Below are positions 39,427 to 47,242 of a DNA stretch of 64,000 bases, piece after piece. Position numbers and translations under genes: made by a program. Below the pieces are notes generated by a model that was not told where the DNA came from, made no database searches, and saw only the letters and a list, made by a program, of their open reading frames with translations. The DNA is taken from positions 868,001 to 932,000 of the forward strand of contig NZ_JAROCF010000001.1 of the NCBI RefSeq assembly GCF_030433685.1. The letters run 5' to 3'. Each line of letters begins with the position of its first letter. Within the stretch, counting starts at the first letter, position 1. Source of the DNA: Leifsonia williamsii. GTDB taxonomy: Bacteria > Actinomycetota > Actinomycetes > Actinomycetales > Microbacteriaceae.

Positions 39427-41322
39427 GTGACGGACAATCCGGCAGACAACGACAACGAACGCGGCGCTCGCGCTCCCCGGGGCGGTCGCGACGGTTCCAC
39501 AGGGGCCGACCGGAGCAGCCAGCGACGCGACTCCGATCGCTCTCGCGACAGCAGGCCGCAGCATTCTGGCCGTGACGGTGACCGCCGACCGCGCGCGGAC
39601 CGTGCTGATGGCGGTCGTTCCGGATCGGGGTGGGGTGGCGCGCGCGGGACCGGCGGCCCTCGGGGAGGCGCCGGCGGGCGTGAGAGCGGCGGCGCTTCTC
39701 GGTCCGGTGCTCCCCGAGGTTCAGGAGCTGGCGAGCGTAGCGGCGACCGCTACGGACGTGAGGACCGTCCTGGATGGGGTGGTCGCGCCGGTGGAAGCGA
39801 ACGTGGGGGCCGCAACGACCGCGGCGGCGACTTCCGACGTGGCGGCAATGATGACCGCGTGCGGCGCGACGGGCAGCACCATGGCCGGAACGACGGTGCA
39901 GTGCGCAATGACCGCGGCGGCAGGGATGACCGTTTCGGTCGCGATGACCGAGCTGGGCGCTACGACCGCTCTGGTCGCGACGATCGCGCCGGCAAGAACG
40001 ACCGCTACGGGCGTAGCGATCGCGCCGACCGCGCTGGACGCGACGACCGCGCTGGACGCGACGACCGTTATCGAGGCGCCGACCGTGCTGGACGCGGTGA
40101 GCGTGATGACCGCGGCGGGCGTGACTTCCGGGCCGGACGTGATGACCGCGCCGGCCAGAACGACCGGTTCAGCCGATCCGACCGTGGGGGCCGCAACGAC
40201 CGTACCGGCCGCGATGACCGGGCCGGCCGCGACGACCGCTTCGGTCGCGACGCGCGTGGCGAGCGCGGCGGCGTGGGGCGGGGCGCTTCGCGCAATCGCG
40301 GCGACGACAAGCTGTGGACGCGCGACGGCCGTCCCGCTCGCGGTGACCGCGATGCGCGCGAGCAGGGGTTCCGCGACGACGCCGAGGCGGCGCGCGCGCG
40401 TGAACTGCGATCGGTGCGTCCGCGGCACGATGATCCCGACATCCCCGACACCGTCGAGGCGCGCGACCTGGACAAGGCGGCGCGCGTCGAGCTGAAGACC
40501 CTCAGCAAGGACAACGCCGACTGGGTGGCGCGTCATCTTGTCATGGCCTCCCGTCTCATCGACAGCGACCCCGAGCTCGCGCACCGGCACGCGCTGTCCG
40601 CTGCGCGCCGCGCCGGCCGCATCGCGGTCGTGCGTGAGACGCTCGCCATCACCGCCTACGCGTCGGGTGACTTCGCGCTCGCTCTGCGGGAGCTCCGCAC
40701 GTACCGGCGCATCTCCGGCTCCAACGACCAGTTGGCGCTGATGGTCGACAGCGAGCGCGGTGTCGGCCGACCCGATCGCGCACTCGAGCTGGGGCGCTCG
40801 GTCGACCGCTCCAGCCTCCCGAACGACGTACAGGTGTCCCTGGCGATCGCGATGTCGGGAGCGCGCCTCGACCTGGAGCAGCCGGAGGCCGCGCTCGCGG
40901 AGCTCGAGATCCCGCAGCTCGACCCCGACCGGGCGTTCAGCTGGAGTCCTGACCTCTTCCACGCCTACGCGGAGGTGCTCGAGGAGCTCGGCAAGCGCGC
41001 GGAGGCCGAGACATGGCGGGAGCGCGCCGAGCGCGCCGAGGCCGCGCTCGACGATGCGGCCGCGGTCGACGAGCACGAGACCATGGACATCGTCGAGGAG
41101 GAGCTCCTCCCCGACGGAGTGTTCACCGAGGAGGACGTGTTCACCGGGGATGATTCGCTGATCGGAGCGGACGGCGATGCCAGCAAGGACGCCGCGATCG
41201 ACGAGGACGCCGACGACGAGGAGAGCGGAACACCGGACGATTCCGGCTCCGCCGACACCGAAGAGACCGGACGCACGCAGGAGGGTGACCAGCAGGATGG
41301 CGCTGTTTCGACGGAGGACTGA
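39427..41322 (+). CDS. Arg/Asp/Gly-repeat protein with helical-repeat domain and acidic tail
   Basis: 631 residues in three zones. Residues 1 to about 330 are disordered and made of Arg, Asp and Gly; residues 150-280 are tandem variants of GRDDRAGRDDR. Residues about 345-555 form a helical, TPR-like domain (WVARHLVMASRLIDSDPELAHRHALSAARRAGR onward). Residues 560-631 are strongly acidic. It matches in position the TPR protein before the HAD phosphatase in mycobacteria (Rv1691-Rv1692). RG-rich segments often bind RNA, and its place 94 bases after the rrn terminator is suggestive. GTG 39427 has AGGAG five bases upstream. Confidence 0.8.
   Translation: MTDNPADNDNERGARAPRGGRDGSTGADRSSQRRDSDRSRDSRPQHSGRDGDRRPRADRADGGRSGSGWGGARGTGGPRGGAGGRESGGASRSGAPRGSGAGERSGDRYGREDRPGWGGRAGGSERGGRNDRGGDFRRGGNDDRVRRDGQHHGRNDGAVRNDRGGRDDRFGRDDRAGRYDRSGRDDRAGKNDRYGRSDRADRAGRDDRAGRDDRYRGADRAGRGERDDRGGRDFRAGRDDRAGQNDRFSRSDRGGRNDRTGRDDRAGRDDRFGRDARGERGGVGRGASRNRGDDKLWTRDGRPARGDRDAREQGFRDDAEAARARELRSVRPRHDDPDIPDTVEARDLDKAARVELKTLSKDNADWVARHLVMASRLIDSDPELAHRHALSAARRAGRIAVVRETLAITAYASGDFALALRELRTYRRISGSNDQLALMVDSERGVGRPDRALELGRSVDRSSLPNDVQVSLAIAMSGARLDLEQPEAALAELEIPQLDPDRAFSWSPDLFHAYAEVLEELGKRAEAETWRERAERAEAALDDAAAVDEHETMDIVEEELLPDGVFTEEDVFTGDDSLIGADGDASKDAAIDEDADDEESGTPDDSGSADTEETGRTQEGDQQDGAVSTED
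39874..40267 (+). repeat. degenerate tandem repeats coding GRDDR units
   Basis: Imperfect units of about 15-30 bases built on variants of CGCGACGACCGCGCTGGACG. The codon pattern keeps both other plus-strand frames and a minus frame free of stops, producing long spurious frames. Confidence 0.8.
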
Positions 41323-42316
41323 GAACGCGGCTCCGCTCGACGGCGTCGATGTCGTGCTTGCCGACCTCGACGGGGTCGTTTACAAGGGCCCCGACGCCAT
41401 CCCTCACGCGGTCGACAGCCTGAACCGCGCCGCTGAAACCGTGCGAGTCGGTTACATCACCAACAACGCCTCCCGTACCGATGCCTCCGTCGCTCAGCAC
41501 CTCACCGACCTCGGGCTTTCGGTGCAACCGTCTGACGTGGTTACCTCACCGCAAGCGGCGGTCCGGCTGCTGAGCCGACACGTCGATCCCGGCTCCACCG
41601 TCCTGGTGATCGGCGGCGACGGACTCGTCGACGAGGTTCAGAAGGGCGGGTTCGGTGTCACGCGCTCCGCCGAGGACGAGCCGGCCGCGGTCGTCCAGGG
41701 GTTCGCGCCGGAGGTCGGCTGGACGCAGCTCGCCGAGGCGGCCTTCGCGCTGCAGGGCAGGTCGGAGAGCGAGCGGCCCTGGATCGCTACTAACACCGAC
41801 TGGACTATTCCGGTCGCCCGGGGAATCGCTCCCGGCAACGGGACGCTGGTCTCGGCTGTGCACACCGCTGCGGGCCGCCTGCCGCTTGTCGCGGGCAAAC
41901 CGGAGGTGGCGATCTTCGAGGAGGCGGTCACGCGATTCGGAGCGAAGAATCCGCTCTTCATCGGCGACCGGCTCGACACGGACATCCTCGGAGCGAACCG
42001 TGCCGGCATCGCCTCCGTGCTCGTGCTCACGGGCGTGGACGGGGCGAAGCAGCTGCTCGCTGCCGATGCGGACTCGCGGCCGACGTACATCCTCCGCGAC
42101 CTGCGACAGCTGTCGGAGCCGTACCCGGAGACGCAGGTCGCGAAGAACGGGGCTGTCACTGTCGGCAGCGCCAAGGTCGCGATCGAGGGCAACGACGTGC
42201 GGATCGTGGCCGAGGGCGACGATGAGGTAAACCTGCTGCGCGCTGCGAGCGCGGCGATCTGGAACTCCGGCCGGGCGATCTACGGCCTGGAGGTGCCGGA
42301 GAGCCTGTACCTGTGA
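41297..42316 (+). CDS. HAD-superfamily IIA sugar-phosphatase-like hydrolase
   Basis: 339 residues. HAD motif I DLDGVVYKGPDAIPHA, motif II ITNNASRT, motif III region LVAGKPEVAIFEEA and motif IV FIGDRLDTDILGANRAGI. Subclass IIA (NagD/AraL/glycerol-phosphate phosphatase type); the mycobacterial neighbour Rv1692 is a glycerol-3-phosphate phosphatase. ATG 41297 overlaps the RD-repeat gene by 26 bases, so the two are translationally coupled. The C terminus has an added domain of about 70 residues. Confidence 0.88.
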   Translation: MALFRRRTENAAPLDGVDVVLADLDGVVYKGPDAIPHAVDSLNRAAETVRVGYITNNASRTDASVAQHLTDLGLSVQPSDVVTSPQAAVRLLSRHVDPGSTVLVIGGDGLVDEVQKGGFGVTRSAEDEPAAVVQGFAPEVGWTQLAEAAFALQGRSESERPWIATNTDWTIPVARGIAPGNGTLVSAVHTAAGRLPLVAGKPEVAIFEEAVTRFGAKNPLFIGDRLDTDILGANRAGIASVLVLTGVDGAKQLLAADADSRPTYILRDLRQLSEPYPETQVAKNGAVTVGSAKVAIEGNDVRIVAEGDDEVNLLRAASAAIWNSGRAIYGLEVPESLYL

Positions 42317-42338
42317 GCGCGTGACCGCGTAATCGGGT

Positions 42339-43331
42339 TCAGAGCGCTGCGGACCGTTCGAGCAGTCGGTAGCAGCGGCGCACGCGGTCGAGCCACCAGT
42401 CGCGGCGTTCTGGCGTCGACTCGAGCTCGGCTAGACGCGCGGGTGACAGCGAGGGACGGTTGACGGGGATGCTTCCGTCGACGGGGACGAGCGGGTGGTC
42501 GGCGACGTCTACCGCGAACATGGCCACCGTGCCGAGGCCGCAGTCGTACTCCAAATCGGGGATGGCGGCCGCGAGGTGTGCACCCATCGCGATGCCGACG
42601 GAGGTGTCTATGGCGCTCGACACGACCACCGGCAGTCCCGCCTCCGCCACGATCCGCAGTGCCGAGTGCACGCCTCCGAGCGGCTGCGCCTTCACGATGA
42701 GGAGGTCGGCGGCCCCGGCCCGCGCGACGGCAAGGGGGTCGGAGGCCTTGCGCACGCTCTCGTCAGCGGCGATCGGGATGCCCATGTAGCTGGTGCGCGA
42801 GCGGATATCGGCGAGTTCGTCCACTGTGGCGCAGGGCTGCTCGACGTATTCGAGGTCGAAGGGGGACAGCGCGTGGATGGCGTGCTCGGCCTCGTCGACG
42901 TTCCAGAGAGCGTTCGCGTCGACGCGGATGCGACCTTCGGGGCCGAGGTACTCGCGGACGGCGCGCACGCGGGCGACGTCGTCGGCGAGGGTCTGACCCG
43001 GCTCGGCGACCTTCACCTTCGCGGTGCGGGCGCCGGGGTAGCGATCGAGGACGGCTCGGACCTCCCCGGCCGCGATCGCGGGCACGGTGGCGTTGACGGG
43101 GATGTGGTCGCGCAGCGGCGCCGGCGCCTCCCGCCATCCGAAGTCGATGGCCGCGTGGAGCCACGCGGCCGACTCTTCGTCGTCGTACTCGACGAAGGGG
43201 GAGAACTCAGTCCATCCCTGCGGGCCCTCGAAGAGCACGGCTTCTCGGGCGGTGATGCCGCGGAAGCGGGCGACCATGGGCAGCGTCACGACTCGCGCGG
43301 TTGTCAACAGGTCGGCGAGCTCTGGCACCAT
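42339..43331 (-). CDS. menC: o-succinylbenzoate synthase
   Basis: 330 residues, enolase superfamily. Catalytic lysine pair in AKVKVAEPG and LLIVKAQPLGG; metal ligands in IRVDANALW, VEQPC and IAADES. Dehydrates SHCHC to o-succinylbenzoate in menaquinone synthesis. It is divergent from menB with a 56-base gap. Its -10 slot reads CAAACT, six bases before ATG, a degenerate version of the neighbouring TAGGCT. Confidence 0.94.
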   Translation of the reverse strand: MVPELADLLTTARVVTLPMVARFRGITAREAVLFEGPQGWTEFSPFVEYDDEESAAWLHAAIDFGWREAPAPLRDHIPVNATVPAIAAGEVRAVLDRYPGARTAKVKVAEPGQTLADDVARVRAVREYLGPEGRIRVDANALWNVDEAEHAIHALSPFDLEYVEQPCATVDELADIRSRTSYMGIPIAADESVRKASDPLAVARAGAADLLIVKAQPLGGVHSALRIVAEAGLPVVVSSAIDTSVGIAMGAHLAAAIPDLEYDCGLGTVAMFAVDVADHPLVPVDGSIPVNRPSLSPARLAELESTPERRDWWLDRVRRCYRLLERSAAL

Positions 43332-43375
43332 TCCACAAGTTTGGCACGTGCGGATCGGCGCGGAGCGGCCGAACG

Positions 43376-43381
43376 TAGGCT
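43376..43381 (+). promoter_or_regulatory. -10 hexamer of a leaderless menB promoter
   Basis: TAGGCT, six bases, then ATG 43388. The spacer GGAGGC is too close to act as a ribosome site. Confidence 0.6.
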
Positions 43382-43387
43382 GGAGGC

Positions 43388-44299
43388 ATGTCAGGAGCAG
43401 TCTCGGAGATCTTCGATCCGTCGCAATGGCGGCCGGCGCCCGGGTTCGGGTCGCTGACCGACATCACCTACCACCACGACGTGTCGGGGCGCATCGCGCG
43501 CGTGGCGTTCAACCGGCCGGAGGTGCGCAACGCGTTCCGTCCGCACACGGTCGACGAGCTGTATGCGACCCTCGAGGATGCGCGTACCAACCCGCGGATC
43601 GGAGTGGTCCTGCTGACCGGCAACGGGCCGAGTCCGAAGGACGGGGGGTGGGCCTTCTGCTCGGGCGGCGACCAGCGCATCCGCGGACGAGACGGATACA
43701 AGTACGCGGACGGCGAGACGGCGAGCAGCATCGACGCCGCACGCAACGGGCGGTTGCACATCCTGGAGGTGCAGCGGCTGATCCGCTTCATGCCGAAGGT
43801 GGTGATCGCCGTGGTGCCGGGGTGGGCGGCCGGCGGCGGGCACTCCCTCCACGCGGTGTGCGACCTCACGCTGGCGAGCGCGGAGCACGGGCGGTTCAAG
43901 CAGACGGATGCGGATGTGGGGTCGTTCGACGGCGGATACGGCAGCGCCTACTACGCGAGACAGATCGGGCAGAAGCTGGCACGGGAGGTGTTCTTCCTCG
44001 CGCGGGAGTACTCCGCGCAGCGGGCCTACGAGATGGGCGCCGTCAACGCGGTCGTGCCGCACGCGGAGCTCGAGAGCACGGCGCTCGAGTGGGCGCGGGA
44101 GATCATGGGCAAGTCTCCGACGGCCATTCGCATGCTGAAGTTCGCGTTCAACGCCGTGGACGACGGCATGGTGGGGCAGCAGGTCTTCGCAGGAGAGGCG
44201 ACGCGGCTCGCGTATGGGACCGATGAGGCGGTGGAGGGGCGAGACTCGTTCCTCGAGAAGCGGGAGCCGGACTGGTCGCCGTTCCCGTGGCAGTACTGA
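43388..44299 (+). CDS. menB: 1,4-dihydroxy-2-naphthoyl-CoA synthase
   Basis: 303 residues, crotonase family. DITYHHDVSGRIARVAFNRPEVRNAFRPHTVDEL opens the domain; WAFCSGGDQRIRG and VVPGWAAGGGHSLHAVCDLTLAS form the oxyanion hole; DADVGSFDGGYGSAYYARQIG is specific to MenB, and the C-terminal DSFLEKREPDWSPFPWQY is conserved. Cyclises o-succinylbenzoyl-CoA. First gene of menB-menE. Confidence 0.97.
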   Translation: MSGAVSEIFDPSQWRPAPGFGSLTDITYHHDVSGRIARVAFNRPEVRNAFRPHTVDELYATLEDARTNPRIGVVLLTGNGPSPKDGGWAFCSGGDQRIRGRDGYKYADGETASSIDAARNGRLHILEVQRLIRFMPKVVIAVVPGWAAGGGHSLHAVCDLTLASAEHGRFKQTDADVGSFDGGYGSAYYARQIGQKLAREVFFLAREYSAQRAYEMGAVNAVVPHAELESTALEWAREIMGKSPTAIRMLKFAFNAVDDGMVGQQVFAGEATRLAYGTDEAVEGRDSFLEKREPDWSPFPWQY

Positions 44300-44309
44300 G
44301 GCGGCGGCG

Positions 44310-45533
44310 ATGACCCGGGCGGTTCAGGTGGTCGACGCGGGGCGGCCGGAGGAGGTGCTCGAGGCGCTGCGCGCTGCGCTCGCCGGGGCTGGGCCGGCCG
44401 TGGTCCCGCGTGCGGAAGGCGCGGCGGGAGCGGCCTGGCCGTCGGAGACGGATCGTGTCGCCCAGAACGTGGCAGTGGTGATCGAGACGTCCGGATCGAC
44501 CGGGGTGCCGAAGCGCGTCGCGCTGTCGACCGATGCGCTGCTGGCGAGCGCGGCGGCGTCCGCCGGTGCGATGGGGGGACAGGGGCAGTGGCTCTTGGCC
44601 CTGCCGGCGCACTACGTGGCCGGCGTGCAGGTGCTGGTGCGGTCGCTCGCGGCGGAGACCGAGCCGGTGATGTACGGCGGCGGGCACTTCGACCCCTCGC
44701 GGTTCGCAGCGGTCGCCACGGGGATGGTGCACGACCTCCGCTTCACCTCGCTGGTGCCGGTGCAGCTCGCCCGGTTGGTGGAGGCGGCCGAGGGCGGCTC
44801 GGCGGAGGTCGCGCGTGCGCTGCGGCGGTTCGACGGCATCCTTGTCGGGGGGCAGGCGCTCACGCCGGTGCTGCGGGAGCGCGCGGAGGCCCTGGGCGCG
44901 CGCATCCTGAGCACGTACGGGTCGAGTGAGACGGCGGGCGGGTGCGTTTACGACGGCGTCCCGATCGGGTCGACGGTGGTGCGCGAGACGGACGGCGTGC
45001 TCGAGATCAGCGGGCCGACGCTCGCCGAGGGCTATGTGGGTGATCGGGGCCGGACGGCCGCTGCCTTCCACGAGGACGGTGGACTGCGCTGGTATCGGAC
45101 CGGTGACCTGGGTCGCGTCGAAGGCGGGCGGGTCACGGTGCTCGGGAGGGCCGACAACGTGATCATCTCGGGTGGCGAGAAGGTGCTCCTCGACGCGGTG
45201 GAGGCGGTGGTGCGCGGGATCGAGGGGTTCGGTGGGGCCGTCGTGGTCGCGGCGGAGGACGCGCAGTGGGGGCAGGTGCCGGTGGTCGTCGTCGGGGGTG
45301 AGCCGGCGGCAGGCAACGGAGAGAGAGGAACGTCAGGGGCGTTGGCGCGCGTCCGGGAGGCCGTGGCTGACCGGTTGGGGCGGGCTGCGGCGCCCGCGCG
45401 GATCCTGGAGGTGGAGTCGATTCCGCGGCTGAGCAGCGGGAAGCCGGATCGGCGGCGGCTTGCTGATGCGGTGGGTCGGAGCGGGGGCTCGGACGGTGGG
45501 GTTCCGGGTACGCACACGGGCTCGGGGGCATAG
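44310..45533 (+). CDS. menE: o-succinylbenzoate-CoA ligase
   Basis: 407 residues, ANL superfamily, short for the family. The phosphate loop is ETSGSTGVPKRV, followed by ILSTYGSSETAGGCVYDGVP, RWYRTGDLGRVEGG and the C-domain lysine in RLSSGKPDRRRL. ATG 44310 lies ten bases after menB, with GGCGGCG upstream. The C-terminal 20 residues are a Gly/Ser-rich tail. Codon use is somewhat richer in GGG and GTG than in the flanking genes. Confidence 0.93.
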   Translation: MTRAVQVVDAGRPEEVLEALRAALAGAGPAVVPRAEGAAGAAWPSETDRVAQNVAVVIETSGSTGVPKRVALSTDALLASAAASAGAMGGQGQWLLALPAHYVAGVQVLVRSLAAETEPVMYGGGHFDPSRFAAVATGMVHDLRFTSLVPVQLARLVEAAEGGSAEVARALRRFDGILVGGQALTPVLRERAEALGARILSTYGSSETAGGCVYDGVPIGSTVVRETDGVLEISGPTLAEGYVGDRGRTAAAFHEDGGLRWYRTGDLGRVEGGRVTVLGRADNVIISGGEKVLLDAVEAVVRGIEGFGGAVVVAAEDAQWGQVPVVVVGGEPAAGNGERGTSGALARVREAVADRLGRAAAPARILEVESIPRLSSGKPDRRRLADAVGRSGGSDGGVPGTHTGSGA

Positions 45534-45543
45534 GCGATGTTGT

Positions 45544-45549
45544 TACGAT
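45544..45549 (+). promoter_or_regulatory. -10 hexamer of a leaderless menA promoter
   Basis: TACGAT, seven bases, then GTG 45557. The next codon is ATG, an alternative start. Confidence 0.6.
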
Positions 45550-45556
45550 TCGCACT

Positions 45557-46543
45557 GTGATGAGCCAGAACAAGCCTCGAATGCAGCGGATGACTCCGAC
45601 GCCGGCCCGCGGGCCGCGCGGCGGCAAGAGTGGTCGGCCGGGAGCGGTGTCGACCGCCGTGAAGCCCGCGACCGCATCCGACTGGATCGCGGGGGCGCGC
45701 ATCCGCACACTTCCGCTGGCGATCGCTCCCGTCCTCATCGGTGTCGGTGCGGCCAAGGTCGCCGAGGGGCCCGGGGTGTGGCACCCGGTGCGGTCGCTGC
45801 TCTGCCTCGCGGTCGCCGTACTGCTCCAGATCGGCGTCAACTACGCCAACGACTACTCAGACGGGGTGCGGGGGACGGACGAGTTCCGTGTCGGTCCGGG
45901 GCGACTCACCGGCTCCGGCAAGGCGGCGCCGCGCAAGGTGCTCACGGTCGCACTGGTGTTCTTCGGGCTGGCGGCGGTGGCCGGACTGGTGCTGGTCATC
46001 CTCACGCAGCACTGGTGGGTGCTCCTCGTCGGGGCGGCGGCCATCGCGGCGGCGTGGTTCTACACCGGGGGCAAGCGGCCGTACGGGTACTACGGGCTCG
46101 GCGAGGTCTTCGTCTTCGTGTTCTTCGGGCTCGTGGCGACCGCGGGCACGACGTACATGCTCGCCGGCACGGTGAATCAGGAGGCCTGGTACGGGTCGGT
46201 GATCGCCGGGCTGATCGCCTGCGCGGTGCTGATGGTCAACAACATCCGCGACATCGAGCCGGACAAGCAGGCGGGCAAGCGCACGCTGGCCGTGCTGCTC
46301 GGGCGGATCGCATCGCGGATCGTGTTCTGCGTGCTGCTGCTCGTGCCGTTCGGCATCCTGGGCGTGCTGGCGCTCTTCTACCCGATCGCCTGGTACGGGA
46401 TGTTCGCGCTGCTGGCCGCGCTCCCGGCGTGCGTGATCGCGCTCTTCGCCAAGACTCCGCGCGAGCTGGTCACGGCCCTGCAGCTGACCAGCATCACGGG
46501 GCTGCTAGTGGGAATCGCGCTGGGCGCGGCTTTCGCTTTCTGA
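45557..46543 (+). CDS. menA: 1,4-dihydroxy-2-naphthoate polyprenyltransferase
   Basis: 328 residues, UbiA superfamily with about eight membrane helices. The two Asp-rich prenyl-diphosphate motifs are NYANDYSDGVRGTD and NNIRDIEPDKQAGKRTLAV. Attaches the isoprenoid chain to DHNA. The first 45 residues are a basic disordered extension. The 3' end overlaps the convergent DUF4229 gene by 39 bases. Confidence 0.95.
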   Translation: MMSQNKPRMQRMTPTPARGPRGGKSGRPGAVSTAVKPATASDWIAGARIRTLPLAIAPVLIGVGAAKVAEGPGVWHPVRSLLCLAVAVLLQIGVNYANDYSDGVRGTDEFRVGPGRLTGSGKAAPRKVLTVALVFFGLAAVAGLVLVILTQHWWVLLVGAAAIAAAWFYTGGKRPYGYYGLGEVFVFVFFGLVATAGTTYMLAGTVNQEAWYGSVIAGLIACAVLMVNNIRDIEPDKQAGKRTLAVLLGRIASRIVFCVLLLVPFGILGVLALFYPIAWYGMFALLAALPACVIALFAKTPRELVTALQLTSITGLLVGIALGAAFAF

Positions 46544-46843
46544 CGGGGTCGCCGCGGCGTCAGTCGCCGCGTTGTCGATCGCCGCGTTGTCGATCGCCGC
46601 GTCTTCGGCGTCCGCATCCTCGGAGGGAGCGGGGGTCTCGCGGTGGCGGGCGGCGTACAGGTCGGACGAGACCGCGTTCCGCGGGCGGCTCAGGAAGATG
46701 TACGAGAGGCACAGGCCGATGAGCGCGGCGGCGATGACTGCCAGCCACCAGACCAGGCCGACCAGAAGCAGGATGGCGAGCGGCACCGCGAACACCAGCA
46801 GGCGCAGCACGGTGTAGGTCAACCAGGAGGGAATCCGCTTCAC
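46505..46843 (-). CDS. DUF4229 family membrane protein
   Basis: 112 residues. Two membrane helices (about residues 9-52, LRLLVFAVPLAILLLVGLVWWL and following) then a cytoplasmic, acidic Ala/Asp/Asn tail containing repeats AAIDNAAIDNAATDAA. The family usually adjoins menA in actinobacteria; its function is unknown. GTG 46843 is preferred to GTG 46849 because TAAGCT is six bases upstream. Confidence 0.82.
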   Translation of the reverse strand: MKRIPSWLTYTVLRLLVFAVPLAILLLVGLVWWLAVIAAALIGLCLSYIFLSRPRNAVSSDLYAARHRETPAPSEDADAEDAAIDNAAIDNAATDAAATPSESESRAQRDSH

Positions 46844-46849
46844 CCTCAC

Positions 46850-46855
46850 AGCTTA
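46850..46855 (-). promoter_or_regulatory. -10 hexamer of a leaderless DUF4229 promoter
   Basis: Minus strand TAAGCT, six bases, then GTG 46843. Confidence 0.5.
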
Positions 46856-46873
46856 GGCACGCACCCTGAGAGT

Positions 46874-46879
46874 TACGAT
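46874..46879 (+). promoter_or_regulatory. -10 hexamer of a leaderless PLDc_N-gene promoter
   Basis: TACGAT, six bases, then ATG 46886. Eighteen bases from the opposing TAAGCT. Confidence 0.6.
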
Positions 46880-46885
46880 TGACGC

Positions 46886-47242
46886 ATGGTTCGCCTCTGG
46901 ATAGTCCTCGGCGTCGCGGCCGCGGTCTTCTACATCTATTCGGTGGCAGACTGCGCTCTTTTCGATCGCTCGCGGGTGCGTGGCCTACCCAAGCCTGTCT
47001 GGCTGCTCGTGATCATCCTGTTCCCCGTCATCGGCGGTGTGCTGTGGTTCCTGATCGGTCGAGGCCGGCGGGGCTCCTCCGTGCAGCGCCGGGTGACAGC
47101 GCCCGACGACGATCCCGAGTTCCTCGGCAAGCTGAAGCTCGATCGTGACCAGGAGGAGCGCATCCGGCAGCTCGAGCAGGAGCTCGCCGAGCTCGACGAC
47201 AACGGAACCGACCCCGACCAAACCGGCCGACGGGATGGGTGA
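46886..47242 (+). CDS. PLDc_N-domain small membrane protein
   Basis: 118 residues. Two membrane helices with the PLDc_N pattern ([44 protein letters not shown]), then a charged coiled-coil-like tail ([19 protein letters not shown]). This is the N-terminal membrane module of cardiolipin synthases without the phospholipase domain. It overlaps menD by eight bases and is conserved beside menaquinone genes; function unknown. Confidence 0.85.
   Translation: MVRLWIVLGVAAAVFYIYSVADCALFDRSRVRGLPKPVWLLVIILFPVIGGVLWFLIGRGRRGSSVQRRVTAPDDDPEFLGKLKLDRDQEERIRQLEQELAELDDNGTDPDQTGRRDG

Noticed and set aside
39874..40267. Short repeats resembling a CRISPR array
   Set aside because: Units are degenerate, in-frame and coding, with no constant spacers and no cas genes.
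39572..41076. Long alternative frames on both strands over the RD-repeat gene
   Set aside because: They arise from the tandem repeats, give Ala/Thr/Val-rich nonsense, and have no ribosome site. The +1 frame of 39427 has the helical domain and a proper start.
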